Assembly (NCBI GenBank): GCA_938038815.1 | Contig: CALHTF010000068.1 | Coordinates: forward strand, 1 to 64,000 | Reading direction: 5' to 3' | DNA length: 64,000 bases | Origin: an uncultured Acidimicrobiales bacterium | GTDB lineage: Bacteria; Actinomycetota; Acidimicrobiia; Acidimicrobiales; SHLQ01 | Position numbers and translations under genes: made by a program | Notes under the pieces: generated by a model | The model's input: only the letters and a program-made list of their open reading frames with translations | What the model was told of the DNA's origin: nothing | The model's database searches: none | In this document: in pieces, positions 29,101 through 36,559 of the stretch | How the letters are laid out: each line of letters begins with the position of its first letter | Numbering within the stretch: the stretch's first letter is position 1

Positions 29101-29716
29101 ACTTCGCGACGACAACACCTTGGCCTTCACCCCCGATCCTGGTTTCGTCGGCATCGCCGAATTCACCTACACGGTGAGCGACGACTTTGGCCGGACCGGA
29201 AGCGCCTCCGTGCGGGTCGAGGTTCTCGCCGAAGCCCAAGAACGCGGTCGCGAACTGGCCGAAGAGGTTGGCGTCTCGCTCCTCGAGGTCGATGCGCCGG
29301 TTTCGGAGTCACAGCCCAACGAGCGTCCGTCACTCACCGAGGACGGCGTGGGCCTCTTCGTCGCCGCTCTGTTCGGTCAGCTCGGCGCCTTGCAGCTCAA
29401 CAACTTGTGGCTGGCCATCGGCCTGTTGTGGGCGATCACCTTCTTTGGCTTCTTGTCGGTCTTCTCCCGTCGCCCCCAGTTGTGGGCGGTAACCAATGTT
29501 GACCGCAAGTCAACCCTCGACGCTCGACCCCAACCGGCCGACGGGGACATCGTGTTCCGCTTTGCCCCCGATGCCGAAGGCATCTGGAGCACCGGGAAGA
29601 CCCGACGGGCGAACGGCCAACGCTGGCGCAACGTCGAGACCCCGGCCGGAAACGCTTGGGTGGCAGCCGACAAGCTGACCCATATCAAAGAGTTGGGCGA
29701 CGAACCGACCGACTAG
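20165..29716 (+). CDS. Giant modular surface protein: SdrD-B-like and beta-helix modules, He_PIG/cadherin-like domains, Thr-rich stalk, C-terminal TM and SH3-like tail
   Basis: 3183 aa continuous ORF; N-terminal hydrophobic export segment; three repeats of EQTYGPxG..C..C.GG, QGSLRQ(F/Y)I.NAN and PNDxxDADxGxNDLLNxPVI; TM NNLWLAIGLLWAITFFGFLSVF near the C-terminus. Confidence 0.9.
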   Translation: MTSTPRKALVVFAAGALVCAALIVWAVRAQASAVIDLTGTSSHLSSASVDPVPAGAQPGDFVIVATAPANNQLPSAPAGWTNYRQGGSTAGQKVWMFYSFVPAGGFPTPQQFAPSGGGSAMVTVATSYSGVDTSAPLLGSTAGSGSGASISITPPASSSPSGEHSMVVLVTNGGGANFTIASPSQLRKEAIETSTIGTMIASTEATSPHPGPYSIIGGGDAFGWIAAALNPESSADGTVEVAAFQNDASDALVSGGTPGLAGNTYLPFETVVYLDDGDNVPNGGDTIVTATTQPVAAPLSLDLPTGQTYWVTVSPTTPGQLSEQTYGPPGARCTDPAGEFERTIAGACFGGRRAEVSDNAGGIISAGSSEHVARLVNTSAGATLNFGFSPNVVTNTLDQDHFPSDPDRSAQGSLRQYITNANALGVPSTMRFVPMVPQNDVSWWEIATTSSLPAITAPGTFVDGRVFDTAGTVLSNPASPLQVEGLSTASIPSPLLEIHGGLRFESAPQARVENLAIHSDTVSIVFVDSVDYRVQDSMLGSNPTGLGSPTPGDFGLQSVGSSGSITRSDISSNQTAGIAIDSASGTTMITDVSLADNGQTGGGGTGLQSDAPVQLDYVHISRSFGDGLVLGPNTTGSTIHRTSLTNNGQDLGSGATVQASDVSFTDSTLTRNSDVGLRVGSNATNVTVSNTTFGNNGNIGIDLLEVVATGANLTPNDDADADTGANDLLNTPVITSAQLAGSTLIVEGYTGANTDVTFFEADDDPTGFGEGTRALGTFTEGSVDDGFAGAGGYTNASGADGSAQGFRFEFPVTTPPTSITALTDASLSGTSEFGNTVAVITAVGTISGQVFDDIVGDGLDDGVVGDTQNPLVESTVSIYTDDGDGVPGTPGDLYVGDVASTTTGGFAAPNFTYGNYWVVVRSDLTGSGANSEWYEQTYGPAGSHCASPAGTTTRSVAGFCYGGKSSSVSDRASDGLSTAEHVALVTVASPTTDLDFGFSRNVVTHTDDIDEDGSTAAFSQGSLRQFFLHANELPDTSTLRFVPVVGESSTDQWEIAPTGPLPSITEQMHLDGQRFSYLTGLAETQTTTELIIPDVGTNNTAVSAMEKPPLLITNGLLRIFGTVNSRVERVEVHQESGTALSVNNASSLTISESVFGDNSGLGAPGTGGIAIATSPDVVISNSLIREFTARGLVVDQSSPGLLLEDSVLLMNELGALIDSPFVMNRTRVSSSRDGGVIASANDFLISESTFYFNGDSASATDAGLLVTGTDGRVEQTVFLDNSGPGIRVAESALRNTFSVNSFAGNGANGIDLLSSSDAANFGTSPYVTANDDGDADTGGNGLLNKPVFDGASYDGANLTITGWAPAGSEIELFLADSVGTTFGQGETYLGTVIEGSVNDGDATSSGYNNSSGTVSAENRFSFTLPVSSSQSATLLTATATTAEGTSEFSYVGVETPAPVPSLSLAPTLFVDEEQSSAISGIIVDPAPGVTYNWSLEPVPFDTVPAWLTIDSAGGITANPPETAGGESYQVIVSVTDPTSSLVFDAPLNVQVAEVNTAPTFTLPSTSVNAQVGLPVGIANPVIDTDLGPDPATNQPDTLTYTASFLPLGVTIDPTTGDISGTPTEPVAAASLITVTDDGLPLLSDSYTIDWNITPVPNSAPTISTIATTLVGFEDTNFSIDVTAGDPDGDPVTVTVTLDSGAPAPAWVTFDPDAGQLIASPTEADGPSITDVVIVVDDGQAQASVPLSIEVLEENAAPTIAPIPPQVVTVGDTVSFAIPGNDTDLPANTLNYSVSALPVGLALDTSTGIISGVVSPAAVGSTTTNIQLVDDGSPNRSATGTIEWTVNEFTPPDSGRISGRIFIDNDTDALATGTAGDTDNPGAPATVHLYLDDGDGVPESPTIDTPAGSVTANAAGFAFAALAPGDYWVVVDSTTISAVAWPEQTYGPAGSLCAFESGGPLVAAGPCVGGAREGISDQEAALGAANAEHLALVTSGNNTVADVNFGFSYNAITAYTDAGGPFLAIGGVEPVRTQQGSLRQFIINANAGLANETVFFLPTTLAGSDGANSWVVSETNSALPVLTAPGVIIDGQLHTPTGVLGDAADPNLGIIPLGPIGTANITDTIRGRDVMVAGKLELDGANGAALLDIGFDPSSGTALIIRNSDNVYAMGLHIASQPSDGDSSTTADSGLRIVTSTGGQLNWATFGDTGGPGLSIDQGSGGWVIRNSRFDGAVTAVDSNAPVTLSRLDIRDATATGIRLNSGATGSSISQTTVAGTTGPGLDTSASGVLIGESLFSNNDIGVRVLEFATDVRVHRSHFVGNQTVGIDLTGAAGSHAGPTPNDTGDADQGGNDLLNKPVIEAAVISGGDLVIVGTSPAGAELNFFSADETTLSVPQGAAWFAVETEGAAGDLDASTESGAARFEYRWPVSQLASMPVNNLATATDATSGTSEFSALAAVGANEPPIVAEQAVSVDEGATLTDVVIANDTTTLSPVSMVLAGGTSPVPAGLTLSPDGQLSWATNETDGGQNLDLRVVATDSFGLSTTARLTVAVNEVNTAPSITGPTTFTLTDGETGSFQFISSDTDLPANTLSFSAVGLPAGATINPATGQITYALTSASVGQHQSVVQVTDDGAPSLSDSLQLNWDIRPNGPNTTTTTTTVPPTTARPTTTTTTTTTRPPRTTTTTTTTTTTRPPRTTTTTTTRAPIVIPPATTTTRPPRPTTTTTTVPPTTTTSTTTTLPINTAPTAGDDSYEITLGETLTLSKPGVLVNDTDGDDDPLTAKLITEPAEGKLELKANGAFSYDSGEATPGTYQFTYEVSDGEATTKATGTIVVTAPPLAFGSTVTAVDDVITSFTGEPIRYNVLENDIAEQYDVLTLKQATPPAIGTLDVAADGRIIFTPPAGWNGETSFTYIVESSGGATDTATVKIVLGSPIVTSDAIATNTYTPIGIPVLANDIAEEGASLRIVDFDQPENGLVELRDDNTLAFTPDPGFVGIAEFTYTVSDDFGRTGSASVRVEVLAEAQERGRELAEEVGVSLLEVDAPVSESQPNERPSLTEDGVGLFVAALFGQLGALQLNNLWLAIGLLWAITFFGFLSVFSRRPQLWAVTNVDRKSTLDARPQPADGDIVFRFAPDAEGIWSTGKTRRANGQRWRNVETPAGNAWVAADKLTHIKELGDEPTD
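28112..28395 (+). repeat. Thr/Pro-rich low-complexity stalk within the giant gene
   Basis: Encodes NTTTTTTTVPPTTARPTTTTTTTTTRPPRTTTTTTTTTTTRPPRTTTT...; mostly acc/aca/acg codons. Confidence 0.95.
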
Positions 29717-29731
29717 GTCAAACGAGATTGG

Positions 29732-31588
29732 CTAGCCCAGCTGGTCGAGGTCGCGGACCGCTCCGGTGGCCGCCGACGTGGTGAGCGCCGCATAGGCCAG
29801 CAATGCCTTACTCACTACCCGCTCGCGACCTTCGGGCTTCCAACCGGCCGAACCTTTGGCGTCCATGGCGGCCCGGCGAGCCGCCAGTTCGTCGTCGGAG
29901 ATCTGCAGCTCGATACGGCGGCTTGGGATATCGATAACGATCGGGTCGCCGGTTTCGACCAACCCAATGGCTCCGCCCTGGGCCGCCTCAGGCGACACGT
30001 GACCAATCGACAGACCAGAGGTTCCGCCCGAGAAGCGGCCATCGGTGAGCAAGGCAACCTCTTTGCCGAGCCCTCGCGACTTGATATAGGTGGTCGGGTA
30101 CAACATCTCCTGCATGCCGGGACCGCCCTTGGGCCCCTCGTAGCGCACGATGACCACATCGCCCGACTGCACTTGTTCACCGAGGATGCCCTCGACGGCC
30201 GCGTCTTGGGATTCATAGACCCGAGCGATCCCTTCGAAGTGAAAGTTCTCTTCGTCGACGCCGGCGGTCTTGACGATGCAGCCGTCGAGCGCCAGGTTGC
30301 CGTAGAGCACCCCGAGGCCACCATCGGCGGTGTACGCGTGTTCGACACTGCGGATACACCCGTTCTCGCGATCCTCATCGAGGCTCGGCCAGCGGGTCGA
30401 CTGGCTAAACGCAACCTGGGTGGGAATACCGGCTGGACCGGCGAGGAAGAACTGCTTGGCCTCCGCGGTCACGGTCGGGTTGGCGATATCCCACTGGTCG
30501 AGGGCCGCTTGGATCGACTCGCTGTGGATCGTGGGAACCGACGTGTCGATCAGGCCCCCCTTGGCTAGTTCGCCGATGATCGCCATGATGCCGCCCGCCC
30601 GGTGTACGTCTTCAACGTGATACTCCTCGACCGAGGGCGCCACCTTGCAGATGTTGGGGACCCGACGCGACAACGCGTCGATGTCGGCCATCGAGAACTC
30701 GACCTCACCCTCGTGCGCAGCGGCGAGTAGGTGCAGAACCGTGTTGGTCGAGCCACCCATCGCAATATCGACCGTCATCGCGTTTTCAAACGCCGCCCGG
30801 TTGGCGACGTTGCGAGGCAGAACCGAGTCGTCGTCCTTCTCGTAGTACAGCTTGGCCAAGTCGACGATCCGCTGGCCGGCTTCGCGGAACAGGCGCTCGC
30901 GGTCGCTATGGGTAGCCAGGGTGGTTCCGTTGCCGGGCAACGACAGTCCGAGTGCCTCGGTAAGGCAGTTCATCGAGTTGGCCGTGAACATTCCCGAACA
31001 CGAGCCACATGTTGGACACGCCGAACGCTCGATTTGGGCGACGTCGTCATCGCTGACGTTCTTGTCGCCCGCACTCATCATTGCCGAGATGAGATCGACC
31101 TTTACTTCTACCTCGTTGCCTGCCAAGCGGGTCTTGCCGGCCTCCATCGGGCCACCGGAGACGAAGATGGTCGGAATGTTGAGCCGCAGCGCGGCCATCA
31201 ACATGCCTGGCGTGATCTTGTCGCAGTTGGAGATGCATACCAGCGCGTCGGCCTGGTGGGCCTGCACCATGTACTCGACCGAGTCGGCGATCAGGTCGCG
31301 GCTCGGGAGGCTGTACAGCATGCCGCCGTGGCCCATAGCGATGCCATCGTCGACCGCAATGGTGTTGAACTCTTTGGCCACACCGCCGTTCTGTTCGATC
31401 TCGCCCGCCACCAGCTGGCCCATGTCTTTGAGGTGTACGTGGCCGGGCACGAACTGGGTGAAGGAGTTCGCCACCGCAATGATTGGTTTGTCGAAATCGT
31501 CGTCGGTCATACCGGTGGCTCGCCACAGGGCGCGTGCACCGGCCATATTCCGGCCGTGGGTCGTGGTTCGAGAACGATACTCAGGCAT
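29732..31588 (-). CDS. ilvD: Dihydroxy-acid dehydratase
   Basis: [79 protein letters not shown]. Confidence 0.97.
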   Translation of the reverse strand: MPEYRSRTTTHGRNMAGARALWRATGMTDDDFDKPIIAVANSFTQFVPGHVHLKDMGQLVAGEIEQNGGVAKEFNTIAVDDGIAMGHGGMLYSLPSRDLIADSVEYMVQAHQADALVCISNCDKITPGMLMAALRLNIPTIFVSGGPMEAGKTRLAGNEVEVKVDLISAMMSAGDKNVSDDDVAQIERSACPTCGSCSGMFTANSMNCLTEALGLSLPGNGTTLATHSDRERLFREAGQRIVDLAKLYYEKDDDSVLPRNVANRAAFENAMTVDIAMGGSTNTVLHLLAAAHEGEVEFSMADIDALSRRVPNICKVAPSVEEYHVEDVHRAGGIMAIIGELAKGGLIDTSVPTIHSESIQAALDQWDIANPTVTAEAKQFFLAGPAGIPTQVAFSQSTRWPSLDEDRENGCIRSVEHAYTADGGLGVLYGNLALDGCIVKTAGVDEENFHFEGIARVYESQDAAVEGILGEQVQSGDVVIVRYEGPKGGPGMQEMLYPTTYIKSRGLGKEVALLTDGRFSGGTSGLSIGHVSPEAAQGGAIGLVETGDPIVIDIPSRRIELQISDDELAARRAAMDAKGSAGWKPEGRERVVSKALLAYAALTTSAATGAVRDLDQLG

Positions 31589-31649
31589 GGCCTGATCTTA
31601 GAGGGCGACCGGGCCTCCCGCCCTGTCGAATTACCTTCCGGCGCCTAGG

Positions 31650-33728
31650 ATGAGGCGGATGCAGAGTATGGCTGAACCCCGGTCGGGACTGCGACGCCTG
31701 CTCGAACTGCTCGGACTAGCGGCGTTGGCGGTTACCCAGCCCGTCCTCGACACCTTTGGAACCGGTGCCGAAGAGTTTGTGTTCCGGGGGATCTCCGCCG
31801 CGGGAATCGTCGCCTTTGGCCTGCTCATCGTGGTCGGTCCAGCGTTGGTGTTCTGGGGTGTAACCCAGTTCGTCGGCAAGGTGCTCGGCGAACCGGCTCG
31901 CGACGCGCTTCACCTCGCCATCGTGGTTGTTGGCGTCGCCGCTGTTGTGGCGCAGATCCTCAAAGGCGGAACAAGCCTCGGGGTCGTGCCGATCGTTGTC
32001 ATTGCGGTGCTCGGCGGCCTCGCGGCCGGGTTTGCCCGTTTCCGGGCCGAGATCGCCAGCCTGGCGCTCGCCGCCGTGTCGTTGCTGGGTGTCTTGGCGC
32101 TCGGGCTGTTCCTCTTTGGGTCGCCGGTGGCCGACGTACTGTTCGACGACGGCACAGCAACCGCCGCCACCGTCGACCCCAGCTCGCCTGCGTCGGTGGT
32201 CCTGGTGGTGCTCGACGAACTTCCAACGTTGTCGCTGCTCGATCCCGACGGTGAGGTCGACGCGGAGCGTTGGCCGAACTTCGCCCGACTGGCCGACACC
32301 AGCACCTGGTTCCGCAACAGCTCATCGGTCGCCCCCAGCACCCCGACCGCCGTGCCGGCGCTGCTCTCGGGCCGGTATCCGACCGACGCCGCCGCCGTGC
32401 CGGTGGTCGACGAACACCCCCAGAACTTGTTTACGATGCTGGCCGGCAGCCACGACCTGCGGGTGCACGAGTCGGTGACCCGCATCTGCCCCGAGGCGCT
32501 GTGCGGCGAGGCGTCGTCGTCGGGCACGATGTCGTCGTTCGGATCGTTGTTTGTCGACGCGGCCGACGTGGTTTGGCAACGCACGAACCCGGTCCGGCCG
32601 GTCGAAGGAGCGGTCGACTTCCGGGTCCCGCAATCTGACCCCCGCGCCGACGCCAACCTCGACAAGTGGCTGCTCACCGTAACCCCGACCGACCGCACCC
32701 AGCTGGCCACCATTCACACCATCCTGCCCCACCAACCGTGGTGGCGGTTGCCGAGCGGACAGCAGTACGGCCGAACCGACCGGGGGGCGCCGGTGGTGGC
32801 CAATGGGCTCGATCCGACCACCTATTCCTGGACGGGCGAATTCGTACGCCAGTCGGCCAGATCACGACACCTTCTGCAACTCCAATTCGCCGACCAACAA
32901 CTCGGTAAGGTCCTCGACCACCTCGAAGCAAACGACATGTTCGACGAGTCGTTGGTGATCGTTACCGCCGATCACGGTGTGTCGTTCGATGTCGGCGAAC
33001 CCATTCGCGGTCTCAGTCTCGACAACGCGGCGGAGGTCATGTGGATTCCGATGTTCGTCAAGACCCCGAACCAAACCACCCCAGCTCTCGACGAACGGCC
33101 GGTCGAGACGATCGACATCGTCCCAACGATCGCCGACGTGCTCGACTTCGAGCTGCCGTGGGAGGTCGACGGCGTGTCGATGTTCGGCCCAGAACGCCCC
33201 ACGACCGATCGCCGCTTCGCCGAGTGGCGGCTCAACTCACTCCAACCCACCAGTGGCATCATGGTCGAGATCGATGGAGCACCCGAGTACGAACGGCTCC
33301 TCGACGCGGCGAGCGGACTCCCCGCAACGATCCCGGGCGACGAGTGGTCGCTGTACCGGTTTGGCCGGTACGGCGACCTGCTGGGCCGCCCGCTCAACGC
33401 GCTGCGGGTCGAAAACGCTCCGCTTGGCACCGCACAACTAGCCGAACCCGACCGGTATCTCGAAGTTGATCCGACCGGTACCGAGGTACCGGCCTATGTG
33501 CACGGCACGACCGATCAACCGCCTGGCACCAACGTGGCGATCGTCATTGCCGACACCGTGGTTGGTTGGTCCGAAGTCGTCGAAACAAAATCCGGGCCCA
33601 GCTGGTGGACCGTTGTGCCATCATCGGCATTCATGCGGGGCCCCAACACCATCGAATTGTTTACGATCGTCGACACGATCGAATCGGACGATCCGGCGCT
33701 CCAACGCATCGTGGTGCAAGGCAACTAG
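31650..33728 (+). CDS. Membrane-anchored sulfatase / alkaline phosphatase superfamily protein
   Basis: Four or so N-terminal TM helices; VVLVVLDELPTLSLLD, NSSSVAPSTPTAVPALLSGRYP, LVIVTADHGVSF. Confidence 0.88.
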   Translation: MRRMQSMAEPRSGLRRLLELLGLAALAVTQPVLDTFGTGAEEFVFRGISAAGIVAFGLLIVVGPALVFWGVTQFVGKVLGEPARDALHLAIVVVGVAAVVAQILKGGTSLGVVPIVVIAVLGGLAAGFARFRAEIASLALAAVSLLGVLALGLFLFGSPVADVLFDDGTATAATVDPSSPASVVLVVLDELPTLSLLDPDGEVDAERWPNFARLADTSTWFRNSSSVAPSTPTAVPALLSGRYPTDAAAVPVVDEHPQNLFTMLAGSHDLRVHESVTRICPEALCGEASSSGTMSSFGSLFVDAADVVWQRTNPVRPVEGAVDFRVPQSDPRADANLDKWLLTVTPTDRTQLATIHTILPHQPWWRLPSGQQYGRTDRGAPVVANGLDPTTYSWTGEFVRQSARSRHLLQLQFADQQLGKVLDHLEANDMFDESLVIVTADHGVSFDVGEPIRGLSLDNAAEVMWIPMFVKTPNQTTPALDERPVETIDIVPTIADVLDFELPWEVDGVSMFGPERPTTDRRFAEWRLNSLQPTSGIMVEIDGAPEYERLLDAASGLPATIPGDEWSLYRFGRYGDLLGRPLNALRVENAPLGTAQLAEPDRYLEVDPTGTEVPAYVHGTTDQPPGTNVAIVIADTVVGWSEVVETKSGPSWWTVVPSSAFMRGPNTIELFTIVDTIESDDPALQRIVVQGN

Positions 33729-33731
33729 GCC

Positions 33732-35099
33732 TTGCGAACGGGTTCGGGTTCGGGTTCGATGGGGTCGGGATCGCTGCGCCTTCGGTCACCGCACGATCGC
33801 GAGATTCTCGGCCTGGCGATACCGGCGTTCGGTGCGCTCATTGCCGAACCGCTGTACCTGCTGGCCGACAACGCTGTCCTCGGCCACCTCGGCACCGAGG
33901 AACTCGATGGGTTCGCCGTCGCCAGCCTCGTGCTGCTCATCGGCCACTCGATCTTCACGTTCCTGGCGTACGGCACCACAGCGGCGGTGTCGCGCCTGCT
34001 CGGTGCCGGCCAGTCGAACCGGGCCGCCCACCAAGCGGTACAGAGCATGTGGCTCGCCGCGCTGATCGGCACGGTGTTTGCCATCGGTGCCGCACTTTTG
34101 TCGGGGCCACTCGTTGGACTGCTTGGCGGCGAACTCGGACAGGCTGGCCCGGTTCGGACAAACGCCCTCATCTACCTGCGCATCAGCTTGATCGGGTTCC
34201 CGGCGCTCTTGCTGAGCTTGGCCGGTGTTGGTTATTTGCGAGGTCTCCAAGACACCCGACGGCCGTTCTACGTGGCCGGAGCGACCGCCATCTTCAACCT
34301 GGTCCTCGAGCTCGTGCTCATCTTTGGTTTCGACCAAGGCATCGGCGCCTCGGCCCTTTCGACGGTGCTCGCCCAGTGGCTCTCGGGGGCACTCTACTTG
34401 TGGTGGGTCGCCAAGGCGGTTCGAGAGTTGGGGGTCAGCCTGGTGCCCGACTGGGCGATTATCGGCCAGTTGGCGGTCGCCGGCCGCGACCTGTTCTTCC
34501 GCACCGTGGCGCTGCGAGGTGCGTTTATGGTCGCCACCGGCGTCGCGGCGCGGCTCGGTGGGGTCGAGCTCGCCGCCCATCAGATCAGCTTCGAGTTGTG
34601 GAGTTTCTTCGCCTACGCCCAAGACGCCGTCGCGATCGCCGCCCAAGCAATGGTTGGACGGCTGCTCGGGGCCGGCGAACGGCTCAAGACCCGCGAGGTC
34701 GGCAACCGGGTCCTACAGCTCGGATTTCTGCTCGGCGTTTTGTCGGCCTTGGTGGTGCTGGTGCTTCGGCCCGTACTGCCCGGCGTTTTCTCCGGCGACC
34801 CGGCCGTGCAGGCCCTGACGGGCTTTTTGCTCCTGCACCTCGCCGCCCAACAACCGCTGAACGGGGTGGTGTTTGCGCTCGATGGCATCCTGATCGGCGC
34901 CAACGACCTTGGCTTCCTCGCCCGCGCCATGCTGATTGCGTTCGGCGTGTTCTTGCCGCTGGCACTGGTAATCGGGCCGGCGGATCTGGGCATTGGGTGG
35001 TTGTGGGCGGCCATCGCCGTCTTTATGGTGATGCGCTTTGGGTTGTTGCTGCGTCGTTTCCGAGGCGACCGGTGGGTCGTGCTCGGCGCCGAGGGTTAG
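33732..35099 (+). CDS. MATE family efflux transporter (DinF-like)
   Basis: PAFGALIAEPLYLLADNAVLGHLGTEELDGFAVAS; 12-TM-like profile. TTG start. Confidence 0.93.
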   Translation: MRTGSGSGSMGSGSLRLRSPHDREILGLAIPAFGALIAEPLYLLADNAVLGHLGTEELDGFAVASLVLLIGHSIFTFLAYGTTAAVSRLLGAGQSNRAAHQAVQSMWLAALIGTVFAIGAALLSGPLVGLLGGELGQAGPVRTNALIYLRISLIGFPALLLSLAGVGYLRGLQDTRRPFYVAGATAIFNLVLELVLIFGFDQGIGASALSTVLAQWLSGALYLWWVAKAVRELGVSLVPDWAIIGQLAVAGRDLFFRTVALRGAFMVATGVAARLGGVELAAHQISFELWSFFAYAQDAVAIAAQAMVGRLLGAGERLKTREVGNRVLQLGFLLGVLSALVVLVLRPVLPGVFSGDPAVQALTGFLLLHLAAQQPLNGVVFALDGILIGANDLGFLARAMLIAFGVFLPLALVIGPADLGIGWLWAAIAVFMVMRFGLLLRRFRGDRWVVLGAEG

Positions 35100-35120
35100 C
35101 TGGGTTAGCTGGGTTAGCTG
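35094..35120. repeat. 9-bp tandem repeat (3 copies) covering two convergent stop codons
   Basis: ggttagctgggttagctgggttagctg. Confidence 0.97.
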
Positions 35121-36559
35121 TTTGCCTTTTGGTTGAGCAGCTTGGCGACCGCCGCACCGTCGGCTTGGCCTTTGGTGGCCTTCATGATCTGGCCGGTAAA
35201 CATGCCCTGCATCTTCTTGCGATCCTTGTCGTCTCCGGAGCAGAAGCGCTCCCAAGCGTCGGGACTTTCGGCGATCAGGCCATCGAGAATCCCTTCGAGT
35301 TCCGACGAATCCATGGCCTCAAACCCCTTGTCGGCCGCAATCGCCGCTGGGTCTCCCCCACTGTCGACCAGCTCGGCCAGTACCTCCTTGGCCTGGGTGG
35401 CGCTGAGGTCGCCGTCGGTCTCCATGGCGATAAGCGACGCAAAGGTCGCCGGGGTAAGTTCGCCGAGCCCACTGGCCAGATTGTTGACCAGATGCACCAC
35501 AACCCGCTTGGGGTTGGCGCCCGCCTCGATCGACGAAATCGCAAAGTCATCCTGGCCGCGTTCGACCAACAAACCGACCTCGTCGTCGGACGCGCCAGCT
35601 AGCTCGACCAACTGTTGGCGGCGAGCCGACGGCATCGAGGGAAGCGACGCATCGATCGCCGCGACGTCGTCGGCGGTTACTACCAGGGGCACCAGGTCGG
35701 GTTCGGGGAAGTAGCGATAGTCCTCGGCATCTTCTTTCGAGCGCCCCGAACGCGACCGTCCGGCCTCTTCGTCCCAGTGCCGGGTTTCCTGCTTTGGGGT
35801 TTCACCACTTTGGTAAAGGTCGACGTGGCGACGAGCCTCGTACTCGATCGCTCGCTCGAGCGACCGCAACGAGTTGATGTTCTTGACCTCACAGCGGGGC
35901 CGCAAGTCTTCGCCTACCGGACGCACCGAGACGTTGGCATCGACGCGCATCGAACCTTCCTCCATCTTGGCGTCGGACACATCGATGGCGGTCACGATGT
36001 TTCGAAGCTCGGCGACATAGGCCTTTGCTTCGCCAGCCGAGCGGATGTCGGGACCACTGACGATTTCGACCAGCGGAACGCCGGCCCGGTTGTAGTCGGC
36101 CATCGAGTACGACGCCCCGTGGATCCGACCGTCGCCGCCCCCGTGGTTGAGCTTGCCCGCATCTTCTTCAATGTGGGCCCGCTCGATACGGACCGACCCA
36201 CCACCGGGTAGGTCGACCTTGCCTTCGAGGTTGGTCGGCTGGTCGTACTGGCTGACCTGATAGTCCTTAGGTTGGTCGGGATAGAAGTAGTTCTTGCGAG
36301 CGAAAACCGATGAGCCAACTTCGCATTGCAGCGCCCGACCGAGCTTCATCGCCGACTCGACCACCTGGGCGTTGAGCACCGGCAGCGACCCGGGAAGGCC
36401 GAGGCAAACCGGGCACACATTGGTGTTGGGCTCGTCGCCGAAGCTGTTCGGGCATCCGCAAAACAGTTTGGTGGCGGTATTGAGCTCGACATGGACTTCG
36501 AGACCGATAACGATCTCCCAGCCCTCGGGTACAAGGTCGGTGGAGGTAGTTGCAGACAT
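35114..36559 (-). CDS. gatB: Asp-tRNA(Asn)/Glu-tRNA(Gln) amidotransferase subunit B
   Basis: WEIVIGLEVHVELNTATKLFCGCPN, VCPVCLGLPGSLPVLN, NRAGVPLVEIVSGPD. Confidence 0.97.
   Translation of the reverse strand: MSATTSTDLVPEGWEIVIGLEVHVELNTATKLFCGCPNSFGDEPNTNVCPVCLGLPGSLPVLNAQVVESAMKLGRALQCEVGSSVFARKNYFYPDQPKDYQVSQYDQPTNLEGKVDLPGGGSVRIERAHIEEDAGKLNHGGGDGRIHGASYSMADYNRAGVPLVEIVSGPDIRSAGEAKAYVAELRNIVTAIDVSDAKMEEGSMRVDANVSVRPVGEDLRPRCEVKNINSLRSLERAIEYEARRHVDLYQSGETPKQETRHWDEEAGRSRSGRSKEDAEDYRYFPEPDLVPLVVTADDVAAIDASLPSMPSARRQQLVELAGASDDEVGLLVERGQDDFAISSIEAGANPKRVVVHLVNNLASGLGELTPATFASLIAMETDGDLSATQAKEVLAELVDSGGDPAAIAADKGFEAMDSSELEGILDGLIAESPDAWERFCSGDDKDRKKMQGMFTGQIMKATKGQADGAAVAKLLNQKANS

Noticed and set aside
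33566-35602. 678-aa plus-strand ORF
   Set aside because: Runs through the sulfatase end, the MATE gene in another frame and antisense to gatB; composition is Arg/Pro-rich shadow sequence.
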